The translations under genes and the position numbers were made by a program. The notes below the pieces were generated by a model that saw only the letters and a program-made list of their open reading frames with translations, did no database searches and had not been told where the DNA came from. 64,000 nt of DNA from CAYZWU01 sp964482235 (GTDB lineage: Bacteria > Planctomycetota > B15-G4 > CAYZWU01): positions 1 through 64,000 of the forward strand of contig CAYZWU010000023.1 of NCBI GenBank assembly GCA_964482235.1, given 5' to 3'. Positions 17,835-25,759 of the stretch are shown here, piece by piece (positions within the stretch are counted from its first letter, which is position 1; each line of letters starts with the position of its first letter).

Positions 17835-18830
17835 ATGGCCGAGTCGTCGAGCGGGAAGAAGGTGATATTGAGCGGGATGCGTCCCACGGGACGTCTTCAT
17901 CTGGGCAACTACCTGGGAGCCCTCGAGAACTGGGTGAAGCTCCAGGACGAGTTCCAGAGCTATCACCTCGTGGCGGACTACCATCTTCTCACGACCAACA
18001 CCGATTCCTCCGGGATCCTGCACAACACGCAGGAGATGGTGAAGGACTGGCTGGCTGCAGGGCTCGATCCGCAGAAAGCCCCCTTCTTCCGCCAGTCGCA
18101 GATCAAGGAGCATTGCGAGCTTCACCTGATCTGCTCGATGCTGGTCACCACGGCGCGCCTGGAGCGCAACCCGACGCTCAAGGAGCAGGTCCGCGACCTC
18201 CACCTGAAGACCGTGGCCTACGGGCACCTCGGCTACCCGATCCTGCAGGCGGCGGACATCCTTCTCTACAAGGGCAACTTCGTTCCCGTGGGCGAGGACC
18301 AGGTGCCTCACGTGGAGATCACCCGCGAGGTGGCGCGGACGTTCAACTCCCTCTACGGCGAGGTCTTTCCCGAGCCGCAGGCCAAGCTGACGCGCTTCGC
18401 CCGGCTCCCGGGGCTCGACATGCAGGCGAAGATGAGCAAGTCCCTCGGGAATGCCATCGATATGGCCGATCCGCCCGACGTGGTCTGGGACAGGATCAGG
18501 ACAGCTTTCACCGATCCCACGCGGATCCGGAAGAACGACCCCGGCCACCCGGACGGGTGCGCCGTTTTCCATCATCACTGCCGCTTCAACTCCGATCAGG
18601 AGGAGGTGGTGCGGACGGAGTGCGAGGCCGGCGACCGGGGCTGCGTCGACTGCAAGAAGGAGTGCGCCGCCAAGATCAGCGAGTTTCTCGCTCCTCTTCA
18701 GGAGAGGCGCGCCTACTACGACGACCATCCCGACGAGGTGATGGATATCCTGATCGACGGTGAAAAACGGGCCCGGGAGACCGCTCGGAAAACAATGGAC
18801 GATGTCCGTGCCGCCATGAATCTCGGCTGA
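17835..18830 (+). CDS. trpS: Tryptophanyl-tRNA synthetase
   Basis: A 331-residue class I aminoacyl-tRNA synthetase that charges tRNA-Trp, the usual length for bacterial TrpRS. The nucleotide-binding HIGH-type motif appears as GRLHLGNYLGA (about 18-28). The second signature is AKMSKS (about 199-204). GMRPTGRLHLG and VGEDQVPHVEITREVAR are typical of TrpRS rather than TyrRS. ATG 17835 has GGAGAG 6 bases upstream and a strong promoter in front. A Cys-rich stretch (CEAGDRGCVDCKKECA, about 264-279) sits in the C-terminal helical region, as in several bacterial TrpRS. Confidence 0.96.
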   Translation: MAESSSGKKVILSGMRPTGRLHLGNYLGALENWVKLQDEFQSYHLVADYHLLTTNTDSSGILHNTQEMVKDWLAAGLDPQKAPFFRQSQIKEHCELHLICSMLVTTARLERNPTLKEQVRDLHLKTVAYGHLGYPILQAADILLYKGNFVPVGEDQVPHVEITREVARTFNSLYGEVFPEPQAKLTRFARLPGLDMQAKMSKSLGNAIDMADPPDVVWDRIRTAFTDPTRIRKNDPGHPDGCAVFHHHCRFNSDQEEVVRTECEAGDRGCVDCKKECAAKISEFLAPLQERRAYYDDHPDEVMDILIDGEKRARETARKTMDDVRAAMNLG

Positions 18831-18901
18831 TCCGTGCGGGCCGGCCGTCGCTCGACCCGGCGCTTTCGCCATCGATCGATCTTCGAGGGGAGGAACGGAG
18901 C

Positions 18902-19579
18902 ATGGTCGAAAACTGTCCGCCTCATCGGAGGGCAGCTGCCTGGATGGGTGAGCTCGAAGCCTTCCAGAGGCATGCCTTCGATCCCGCGCAGCTCGGTCCC
19001 GCGGGACGCGACAGGGGAAAGCCCGCACTTCTCGTCATCGACATGCAGCGCTTCTTTCTCCAGCGGGAAGGCCGGGCCTTCCTGCCCGAGGGCCGCGCCG
19101 CGGTCCCCCGCATCAAGGCCATGGTCGACGCTTTCCGGGACGCCGCGCTGCCCGTGCTTTTCACGAGGCACGAGGATCGCCCCGGGGACGAGGAGAGCGC
19201 CATGGCCCGCTGGTGGGGCGCCGTGATGGAGCCCGGCGATCCGATGCTCGACATCGTCCCGGAACTGGCGCCCCGCGAAGAGGAACTGGTGATCCTGAAG
19301 GAACATTACAGCGCTTTCCGCGACACCGGGCTGGCTGGTGTCCTGTGCGGCCTGGGTGTGTCCGGCGTGGCGGTGTCCGGTGTGATGACCCATCTCTGCT
19401 GCGAGACGACGGTTCGCGACGCCTTCATGGAGAACTTCGATGTCTTCTGCGCCGTGGACGGCATGGCCTCGTCGACCGAGGAGCTTCACCTGGCTGCCCT
19501 GAAAACGATGGTCAACGGCTTCGCCATCCCGGCCCTCTCCTGCGAGATCGCGGCAAGCATCGCGGGAGCCGGCTCGTGA
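18902..19579 (+). CDS. Isochorismatase-family cysteine hydrolase
   Basis: A 225-residue cytosolic hydrolase of the isochorismatase/nicotinamidase fold. The catalytic Asp lies in LLVIDMQRFF (~44), the Lys in LKEHYSAF (~137) and the nucleophilic Cys in MTHLCCETTVRDA (~167), with the family's cis-peptide region GVAVSGVMTH just before. The ~35-residue N-terminal extension is longer than in nicotinamidases. GGGAGG lies upstream of the ATG. Its stop overlaps the next start (GTGA), implying translational coupling to a flavoprotein. Substrate is unknown: nicotinamide, ureidomalonate-type amides or another small amide are possible. Confidence 0.85.
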   Translation: MVENCPPHRRAAAWMGELEAFQRHAFDPAQLGPAGRDRGKPALLVIDMQRFFLQREGRAFLPEGRAAVPRIKAMVDAFRDAALPVLFTRHEDRPGDEESAMARWWGAVMEPGDPMLDIVPELAPREEELVILKEHYSAFRDTGLAGVLCGLGVSGVAVSGVMTHLCCETTVRDAFMENFDVFCAVDGMASSTEELHLAALKTMVNGFAIPALSCEIAASIAGAGS

Positions 19580-20484
19580 AATGGGATTTCGACGCCGTGG
19601 TGGTCGGAGCAGGACCTTGCGGCGCCGCTGCCGCCCTGCAGCTCAGGCGTTCGGGCGCGACCGTCGGGCTGTTCGAGAGGCGTTCGGTGGGCGGCCTCTT
19701 GCGCAACGCACGCCTGGTGGAGAATTACCCCGGTTTTCCGGGAGGCATCACGGGGGAGCGATTCTGCACCCTCCTCGGGAAGCAGCTGGCCGTCCAGGGG
19801 ATCGAACCTATCCATGAAGCCGTTGCTTCTGCCGAACCGGTCGCCGGAGGCTATGCGATCGCAACCGAGGCGGGCGGAACCGCGACATGCCGCGTCCTGA
19901 TCGCGGCCACGGGAACGCGGCCGAGAACGGGACTGCTCGAAGAGCCGTCTGACCTGGTGGGACGGAAGATCTTCTACGAGGTGGCGGATATCAAGCTGCC
20001 ACGGACCGGCGCCAGCGTGCTTGTCGTGGGCGGCGGCGACGCGGCCTATGACTACTCGCTCAACCTGGCGGACCGTGGGGCGGAGGTCACGATCCTCCGG
20101 CGCGGCGAGCCGCGATGCCTTCCCCTTCTTCTCGAGCGGGCTCGGGCCGGCGGAAAGGTGAAGGAGCGCGCCGGAGCCGCGACCATGGCCGTGGCCTGCG
20201 AGGGATCGGCCCTGTCAGTGAGGATCGAAGATCGCGGCGAGATTTCCGAACTTTCCGCCGATTTTCTTCTCGTGGCCTGCGGACGCATTCCGGAAGATGC
20301 CCTCTTGCGAAGCCTGGCGCCAGATTGGAGAATCGACGCAAGGCTTCCAGGCGGTCTCCTGACCGGCGGGGATCTGGTTCGCGGCCTGCACCGCCAGGCC
20401 GGCATTGCGGTAGGCGACGGTCTCGCCGCGGCCATGGCTGCGGCGGAGTACCTGAAAGAACGGAGTGACACAGAGTGCAAGTGA
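19576..20484 (+). CDS. Thioredoxin-reductase-like flavoprotein lacking the CxxC pair
   Basis: A 302-residue FAD/NAD(P)-dependent oxidoreductase with the two-dinucleotide-domain layout of thioredoxin reductase. The FAD site is VVVGAGPCGAAAALQLRR at about residues 8-25, the NYPGFPGG motif follows near 49-56, and the NAD(P) site is VLVVGGGDAAYDYS near 140-153. Where thioredoxin reductase has CATC just before the NAD(P) domain, this protein reads FYEVADIK, so it cannot do disulfide exchange in the usual way. Ferredoxin/flavodoxin-NADP reductase-like electron transfer is a better guess. The GTG start overlaps the upstream stop by 4 bases; the downstream radical SAM gene overlaps by 10, so it may be that enzyme's reductant source (inference). 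Confidence 0.82.
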   Translation: MKWDFDAVVVGAGPCGAAAALQLRRSGATVGLFERRSVGGLLRNARLVENYPGFPGGITGERFCTLLGKQLAVQGIEPIHEAVASAEPVAGGYAIATEAGGTATCRVLIAATGTRPRTGLLEEPSDLVGRKIFYEVADIKLPRTGASVLVVGGGDAAYDYSLNLADRGAEVTILRRGEPRCLPLLLERARAGGKVKERAGAATMAVACEGSALSVRIEDRGEISELSADFLLVACGRIPEDALLRSLAPDWRIDARLPGGLLTGGDLVRGLHRQAGIAVGDGLAAAMAAAEYLKERSDTECK

Positions 20485-21422
20485 TCGCTGCTTTCGGGAA
20501 GGATGAGCTGTCCACCGTTTTCGTGGGACGGACGGAGGGGGAGAAGAAGGGCCTCGTCGAGTTCGTGGAATCTGTCCAGCCGCCCATCCCGCGCGAGAAG
20601 AAGTGGGTGCTCATCGTCTCCACCCTGCTCGGCTGCCCCATGGGTTGCGCTTTCTGCGATGCCGGGGGTTCGTACGGCGGCCGGCTTTCTTCCGACGACA
20701 TCGAGGCGCAGATCGATTTCCTGGTGCGGCGGCGCTTTCCCGACGGCCGCGTCCCCATGCCGAAGTTCAAGATCCAGTTCGCCAGGATGGGGGAGCCGGC
20801 ACTGAATCCGGCCCTTCCCGGATTGCTGCGACGCCTCCCAGGCCTTTACGAGGCTCCCGGCCTGCTGCCTTCGGTCTCCTCCGTTGCCCCGGCAGGGACC
20901 GAGCCGTTCTTCGAGGAGCTCCTTCGCGTCAAGAACGGATATTACGGCGCAGGCCGCTTCCAGCTGCAGTTCTCCATTCACACGACCGATCCCGATGTGC
21001 GGCGCCGCCTGATTCCGGCCCGCACGATCGATCTTTCCTGGGTGGCGGAGTTCGGAACGCGGTTCCGCAACCCGGGCGACCAGAAGGTGACGCTCAACTT
21101 CGCGGCGGCAGAGAGCGTTCCCGTGGACCCGGCGGCGATCCGCCGGCTCTTCGGACCGGACGATTTCATCATCAAGCTGACTCCGGTGAATCCCACGGAG
21201 AAGGCCGCCGAATCGGGGCTCAAGAGCGCCATCGATCCCGCCCGGCCCGAGTCCGGCCTGGCGTTGAAGAGGGCGTTCGAGAAAGAGGGATTCCAGGTGA
21301 TCCTGAGCATAGGCGAGGTCGAGGAGAACGACATCGGCAGCAACTGCGGCCAGTTCGTGAGCCGGATCCGGAAGGGCGGGGATCTGGCGGGGGAGCGGTA
21401 TTCAGCGCGCCTCTATGCATGA
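20475..21422 (+). CDS. Divergent RlmN/Cfr-like radical SAM protein
   Basis: A 315-residue radical SAM protein. The [4Fe-4S] motif CPMGCAFC lies at about residues 54-61. The layout follows RlmN: FARMGEPALN for the GEP motif, a FSIHTTDPDVRRRLIP strand, KLTPVNP, and ENDIGSNCGQF at the C-terminus. That last Cys matches the methyl-carrying Cys355 of E. coli RlmN. The second essential cysteine (Cys118, in TLCVSSQVGC) is replaced by Ile: VLIVSTLLGC. The N-terminal RNA-binding domain is also very short. So it is related to RlmN but probably does not methylate A2503 by the same mechanism. The GTG start overlaps the flavoprotein gene by 10 bases. Confidence 0.82.
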   Translation: MQVIAAFGKDELSTVFVGRTEGEKKGLVEFVESVQPPIPREKKWVLIVSTLLGCPMGCAFCDAGGSYGGRLSSDDIEAQIDFLVRRRFPDGRVPMPKFKIQFARMGEPALNPALPGLLRRLPGLYEAPGLLPSVSSVAPAGTEPFFEELLRVKNGYYGAGRFQLQFSIHTTDPDVRRRLIPARTIDLSWVAEFGTRFRNPGDQKVTLNFAAAESVPVDPAAIRRLFGPDDFIIKLTPVNPTEKAAESGLKSAIDPARPESGLALKRAFEKEGFQVILSIGEVEENDIGSNCGQFVSRIRKGGDLAGERYSARLYA

Positions 21423-21441
21423 AACAAAAGAGGAGGACGGG

Positions 21442-22257
21442 ATGAATCCCGGCAAGAAGCGTCTCAACATCTTTCTCATCTCCGACGCGACAGGGACAAC
21501 GGCCGAGTCGGTGATGACCTCTGTTCTCGTTCAGTTCCCCGAGGCTGATACCGAGATCCGCAGGTTCCCCTTCGTCAGAACGATGGAACAGCTCGAGGAG
21601 ATCGTCAAGATGGCTCCCCTGCACGAGGCCATCATCGTCTTCACGCTGGTGTCGAAGAAGCTGCGCAAGGCGCTCAAGAAGAAGGGAAAGGAGAGAGGGC
21701 TCACCGTCGTCGACGTGATGGGACCGCTCTTCAAGTCGCTCACTCACATCCTCGACCAGACGCCCACCAAGCAGCCCGGGCTCCTGCAGCAGTCCCAGAC
21801 CGAGATGTACCGCGTCACCGAAGCGATTCATTACACGCTGATGCACGACGACGGGCAGGGGCTCGACACGATCGAGCAGGCGGACCTGATCATCTTCGGC
21901 GTTTCGCGAACGGGCAAGACGCCCACGAGCATCTACCTCTCGTGCCGAAAGCTCAAGGTGGCCAACGTCCCGATCATCCTCGATATTCCCCTTCCCAGGA
22001 ACCTGATGCGGAACCCCATCAAGAAGGTCGGCTTCAGCATGGGGATGGAGCGGCTGATGCAGCTCAGGACCGAACGGGTCGGCCGGATGAATCGGGCCGC
22101 GATCCCCGGCTACTCGAGCAAGGGCTACATCCTCAAGGAGCAGGATTATTGCGAGAAGCTCTTCAGGCAGTTCAACAACTTCTGGGCCCTCGACGTGACG
22201 GAGCGCTCGATCGAGGAGACGTCGGAGTGGATCACCCACACCGTGCTTGGCTCCTAG
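21442..22257 (+). CDS. Pyruvate, phosphate dikinase / PEP synthase regulatory protein
   Basis: A 271-residue bifunctional serine/threonine kinase and phosphorylase (DUF299 family) that switches PPDK or PEP synthase on and off with ADP and phosphate. The P-loop-like motif GVSRTGKTPTSIYLS lies at about residues 154-168. FLISDATGTTAESV at the N-terminus and VDVMGPLFKSL are also family signatures. The start at 21442 has GAGGAGG upstream and begins the family-typical N-terminus; an in-frame ATG 27 bases earlier lacks a site. It follows the radical SAM gene by 19 bases. No ppdK or ppsA lies in the window. Confidence 0.93.
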   Translation: MNPGKKRLNIFLISDATGTTAESVMTSVLVQFPEADTEIRRFPFVRTMEQLEEIVKMAPLHEAIIVFTLVSKKLRKALKKKGKERGLTVVDVMGPLFKSLTHILDQTPTKQPGLLQQSQTEMYRVTEAIHYTLMHDDGQGLDTIEQADLIIFGVSRTGKTPTSIYLSCRKLKVANVPIILDIPLPRNLMRNPIKKVGFSMGMERLMQLRTERVGRMNRAAIPGYSSKGYILKEQDYCEKLFRQFNNFWALDVTERSIEETSEWITHTVLGS

Positions 22258-22327
22258 TGGGCGGATACCGAGCCCGCGCAATCTCCGCCATCTTCGCGAG
22301 AGAGTCGTTGCCAGTCTGCCTTCCGGT

Positions 22328-22405
22328 CGGAGTTGTGCACTCCTTCAGAGCGGTGGGACGTCGCGGGGGCTTCTTTACACCGCTCTGAAGGAGCGCACAA
22401 CTCCG
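22328..22405. repeat. Long hairpin A (28-base arms)
   Basis: Arms 22328-22355 and 22378-22405 are inverted copies with one mismatch in 28 bases, separated by a 22-base loop. The loop, read on the minus strand, is TAAAG(7 bases)CGCGACGTCC, which matches the loop of hairpin B read on the plus strand. The hairpin lies about 70 bases past the stop of the PPDK regulator gene and has no T-run, so it is not a standard intrinsic terminator. Confidence 0.8.
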
Positions 22406-22767
22406 ATTGGAGAGACTGTATTGCCGACTCGGGTCGTTTTTTCCCGTTACCGCAAATAACCGGGCCCATGCATTTTCCGCCACTTGAACGCATGTTCCTA
22501 TGGGTGAAGAATCCGTCGTCGAGCCTCCGCAATCTTCGCCGGTTTCACTTCAACTCGGGAATCGAGTGGCGGGGATTTCCACTGCACCGCATTCCGCCCG
22601 TTGTCACTGGCATCCCTGTCTCTTTGTTTGAGATTGTGCGAGCTTGCTATCTCCAGCCTCGCAGTCTTCTCTCAGTAATAAAAACAAGAAACCTACCGGG
22701 CGAAGTGCCACCCCCGGCAAGCGTCGAGCATCTCCCCCTCGTCCTACTGAAGTGAACGGTCCCCAAC

Positions 22768-22846
22768 CGGCGTGAGCAGCCCTGGTCCGCTTCCTTAAAG
22801 GAGCGTCTTCGCGACGTCCGGAAGCGGACCAGGGGTGCTCACGCCG
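22768..22846. repeat. Long hairpin B (27-base arms)
   Basis: Arms 22768-22794 and 22820-22846 are inverted copies with one mismatch in 27 bases, around a 25-base loop TTAAAG(9 bases)CGCGACGTCC. The loop is shared with hairpin A in reverse orientation while the stem sequences are mostly different. This pattern (conserved loop, changed but still paired stem) is what selection for a structure would produce. It ends ~23 bases from the 3' end of the convergent PAS protein gene. Confidence 0.8.
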
Positions 22847-22869
22847 ACGCGGAGGCAAACAACTCCAGT

Positions 22870-24483
22870 CTAAACGAGGTTATGAGCTTCGAGCAATTCC
22901 GTTTCGCACTTCGGGCAGTAGGTGTGGCTCATTCTGGCGTCGGAGTGGTCTCTCAGATACTGTTCGAGGGGGAGCCAGTGGCCGCATCCCTGTCCGGCTT
23001 CCGAGTCGTCGCGCACCGAGTGGCAGACGGCGCAGGTGGGGATCACGGATTCGTACATCATGAGCCGCTGCTTCGCGCCGATGTCGCGGACGGAGAGCAG
23101 GGTGGCCGGGCTTCCGCCGTAGCGGACCTCCTTTTCCACCACCTCGACGGGGACGACCTTGCCGGCCCTGTCGACCAGGCTGGAATGGAAGCACGGCTCC
23201 GGGGCGATCCCCTGCCGCCGCAGCTCGTCCCGCCTCGTCATGGCTTCGCGTTCCCTGCTGTCAACGCTCTCGAAGAAGGACCGTCCCTCGTATCCCCTGT
23301 CTGGAAATCCCACGAGGTTGCGGAACGCCTTGTTGGCGAACATCACGCTGTTGTCCCTGAGGATCACGGCGCCGTCCGAGATGCTCTCCGCAAGGATGCG
23401 GTACATCTCCTCCGACTTTTTCAGCTTCTTGGTCCGGCTCCGGATCTTCTTCTCCAGCTCGCGGCTCCAGAGCACCATCAGGTCGGCCATCGGGCCCAGT
23501 CGTTTCAACGCGAGAATCATGGCGAGGCTGACGAGGATCGCCGTGGAGAAGAGGATCAGGAGAGCGGCTTTCCACACCGGTCCGCGGACGGCGTTTCGAT
23601 CGACCTTCACCATCAGGCCCCAGTCGGTGCCGACCACGGGCTTGAAGGCGGAAAGGACCTGGACGTCCCTGTAGTCAATGCTCCGGATCAGGCGGCTTTC
23701 TCCCTGCGACGCCATGACCAGGGGGAGGACCGCCTCGCGATCGGCAGGTATCACGCTGCTCCATTCCCTGACAGGGAGGCGCGGCGAGGTGAAGAAGATG
23801 ACGGAATCGCCTCGCCGCGACCCGAGGTGCACTTCGCCCGATTCCCCGAGATTCAGGCTGTCGGAGAGGGCGTCCACCAGGTCCGGCGTGCCGAGGCAGA
23901 CCTTCAATCGGGGCTGTGGCCCGGGAGAGGAGCTGTTCAGGAGGCCGTAGAAGAAGATGTGCGGAAGGCTCGGCTGAAGGCAGGGATCGCCGACCCGGAC
24001 CTCGCGGGGGGAAGAGGGGAAACCTGGCTGCCTCCCCTCGTCGATCCTTCGCCCCGCCTTTCCGAGGAGTTCTCCATCGGGCGATAGTACAGCGGCATGA
24101 AGGACGTCGGGGCAGTTCTCGAGGCAGTATTCGAGCTGGGATTCGACCTCTGCGCGGGCCGCCTCGTCTCCGGCCGGGCTTCCTGCGGCCGCTGCAGCGG
24201 CTTCGGCAAGCCCCTTGTTGCCCGAGAGAGCCAGGGTGACCGCCCTTCCGCGGTCCAGGCTCCCCTCGATCAGCGATCCCCGGTTCTGCAGGGCGAGATA
24301 GAGCTTCTCCTTGGTGTTGTCCACCAGCTTTCTTTGAAAGTAGTAGAAGGTCACGAGCGCCACGAGCAGCGCCGTGAGGATGGAGAAGATCGCGTGCGAC
24401 CGGAGGAGCTTCAGACGGAACAGCGCCGGTTCCCGGGAAGGATGATCCTCCATGCGTCCTGCTATTTTTCTTGTTGGCTTCAC
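22870..24483 (-). CDS. Membrane PAS-domain sensor-like protein without kinase domain
   Basis: A 537-residue protein with a membrane helix near 33-52, a ~250-residue extracytoplasmic cache-like region, a second helix near 305-325 and a cytosolic PAS domain (EEMYRILAESISDGAVILRD, about 357-376, to ~475). The C-terminal ~55 residues contain PTCAVCHSVRD, QGCGHWLPLEQYL and YCPKC, a Cys-rich tail also seen after PAS or receiver domains in other bacteria. No histidine-kinase, GGDEF or PP2C domain follows, so it probably signals by protein contact. The start is ambiguous: GTG 24483 or ATG 24453. It lies back to back with the propeller-like lipoprotein gene. Confidence 0.78.
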   Translation of the reverse strand: MKPTRKIAGRMEDHPSREPALFRLKLLRSHAIFSILTALLVALVTFYYFQRKLVDNTKEKLYLALQNRGSLIEGSLDRGRAVTLALSGNKGLAEAAAAAAGSPAGDEAARAEVESQLEYCLENCPDVLHAAVLSPDGELLGKAGRRIDEGRQPGFPSSPREVRVGDPCLQPSLPHIFFYGLLNSSSPGPQPRLKVCLGTPDLVDALSDSLNLGESGEVHLGSRRGDSVIFFTSPRLPVREWSSVIPADREAVLPLVMASQGESRLIRSIDYRDVQVLSAFKPVVGTDWGLMVKVDRNAVRGPVWKAALLILFSTAILVSLAMILALKRLGPMADLMVLWSRELEKKIRSRTKKLKKSEEMYRILAESISDGAVILRDNSVMFANKAFRNLVGFPDRGYEGRSFFESVDSREREAMTRRDELRRQGIAPEPCFHSSLVDRAGKVVPVEVVEKEVRYGGSPATLLSVRDIGAKQRLMMYESVIPTCAVCHSVRDDSEAGQGCGHWLPLEQYLRDHSDARMSHTYCPKCETELLEAHNLV

Positions 24484-24582
24484 GGTGTTTCATTCCGAAG
24501 GGCGCATCGGTTATCATTCTTTTTATCGGACATCATCGTGCTGCAACGGATTCTTTCTTACTTTTTTATGCGGAGGGGAAAG

Positions 24583-25755
24583 GTGAAACTCTGCTTGAAT
24601 CTGCTTTTTGCCATCGCTGTCGTTCTCGTCACCCTGTCGTGTTCCGGTCTCCAAGAGGAAGAGAAGTCTGTCACGATTGAGGTCTTGCCCGAGGCCCTGC
24701 AGCCGACGGGGTGGAATACAAGAACCATGTGGGAGAGCGACGCGCCGGTCTGGTCCGTCTACACGGCGGACATCCTTCCGGGCAAGGCGGGCACCGAGAT
24801 CGTGGCCATGGACGAAAACGGCCGCGCCACGCTTCTCTTCATGAACAACGACCAGCCGCTGCCGTGGCACATCCTGATGGACGGCATGTGGCTCGGTGCG
24901 GCGGCATTCGGAGATGCCGATCCGGGCGTGCCGGGCAAGGAACTCTACCTGGCCGGTTCCCGCGGCAACCTCTACCAGGTCGTTCCGCTGAAGCAGGGCG
25001 GATTCGAGAGCCGCGTCATCTGGTATGCCCGGGACGAGATCCACTGCCTGATTCTCGGCGAGGTCGTTCCGGCCAATCCCGGTCTCGATCTGCTGGCCTG
25101 TACAGTGGGAGGCGAGATCTGCCTGCTGACGCCGCGCCGCGCTGGCGGAGCCTGGAGCGTGGAGCTCCTCTACAGGGAGCCGGCCCGGGTCCGCGACGCC
25201 GTGGTTTTTGATTTCCATCCCGAGCTCGAGGGGGACGAGATCCTCTACGTGAGCCGGTCCGGCCGGCTCGTCATGGTTCGGTGGAATGGCACAAGCCTCG
25301 AAACCAATGCGGTTTACAGCGACTCGCAAGGTCTGGCCCGGATTGCGCTCGGCCCTGTGCTCGAGAGCGGGATGCCGGTGGTCTACACGGCCGGCGACGA
25401 CGGCCGGATCCTGCGGTTCACGAAGAGTCCATCAGGAGGCTGGTCCGGGGAGCCGATCTTCGAGGGCGAGGCCGGTGCGCGCGGTGTGGCCCCTGTCCGG
25501 ATCAGCGGCGACGGGAGCGAGGAGTGCCTGGCGATTTTCGGCTACTCGAAGGAGGTGGTGCTCCTGAGACGGAAGAAGGGTGAGCTCTGCTTCTCGTCGG
25601 AGATCATCTTCCGCGACTCGGACAAGGGGCACTGGCTCGAGGCGGCCGCGCTGGACAGCCGCTCGAAGAGCGACGAGATCCTGATCTCCGGTTACAGCGG
25701 GAAGGTAACGCTGCTCTCCTTTGACGAGGCTGCGGCCTCCTCTTCCGGACCGTGA
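24583..25755 (+). CDS. Exported beta-propeller-like protein
   Basis: A 390-residue exported protein. The GTG at 24583 was chosen because GGAGGGG lies 7 bases upstream and the product then starts directly with signal peptide KLCLNLLFAIAVVLVTLSC, probably a lipoprotein, although the residue at -3 is Thr rather than Leu. The rest is a series of ~45-residue blade-like repeats with motifs such as DILPGKAGTEIVAMDENG, ELYLAGSRGNLYQV and VVYTAGDDGRILRFT, resembling FG-GAP/PQQ-like propellers. No catalytic motif is seen. It ends 4 bases before the convergent PA14 gene fragment. Confidence 0.72.
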   Translation: MKLCLNLLFAIAVVLVTLSCSGLQEEEKSVTIEVLPEALQPTGWNTRTMWESDAPVWSVYTADILPGKAGTEIVAMDENGRATLLFMNNDQPLPWHILMDGMWLGAAAFGDADPGVPGKELYLAGSRGNLYQVVPLKQGGFESRVIWYARDEIHCLILGEVVPANPGLDLLACTVGGEICLLTPRRAGGAWSVELLYREPARVRDAVVFDFHPELEGDEILYVSRSGRLVMVRWNGTSLETNAVYSDSQGLARIALGPVLESGMPVVYTAGDDGRILRFTKSPSGGWSGEPIFEGEAGARGVAPVRISGDGSEECLAIFGYSKEVVLLRRKKGELCFSSEIIFRDSDKGHWLEAAALDSRSKSDEILISGYSGKVTLLSFDEAAASSSGP

Positions 25756-25759
25756 CGGC

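Larger units (their letters stand above)
22258..22869. other. Gene-free region with two long hairpins
   Basis: This 612-base region separates the PPDK regulator from the convergent PAS protein gene. Reading frames here have no recognisable protein similarity. It holds two long inverted repeats (22328-22405 and 22768-22846), described separately, that bound a ~360-base segment somewhat less GC-rich than the genes around it. No tRNA-like fold or transposase remnant is seen. A small mobile element, a structured RNA or a degraded gene are all possible. Confidence 0.55.

Noticed and set aside
19576..20484. Annotation as thioredoxin reductase (trxB)
   Set aside because: The redox-active CxxC between the FAD and NAD(P) domains is absent, so the gene symbol would mislead.
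20475..21422. Annotation as rlmN
   Set aside because: One of the two catalytic cysteines is missing and the N-terminal domain is short, so only a relationship is claimed.
22328..22405. Insertion-sequence terminal repeats
   Set aside because: No transposase or remnant lies between the two hairpins, and no target-site duplication could be seen, so mobile_element was not assigned.
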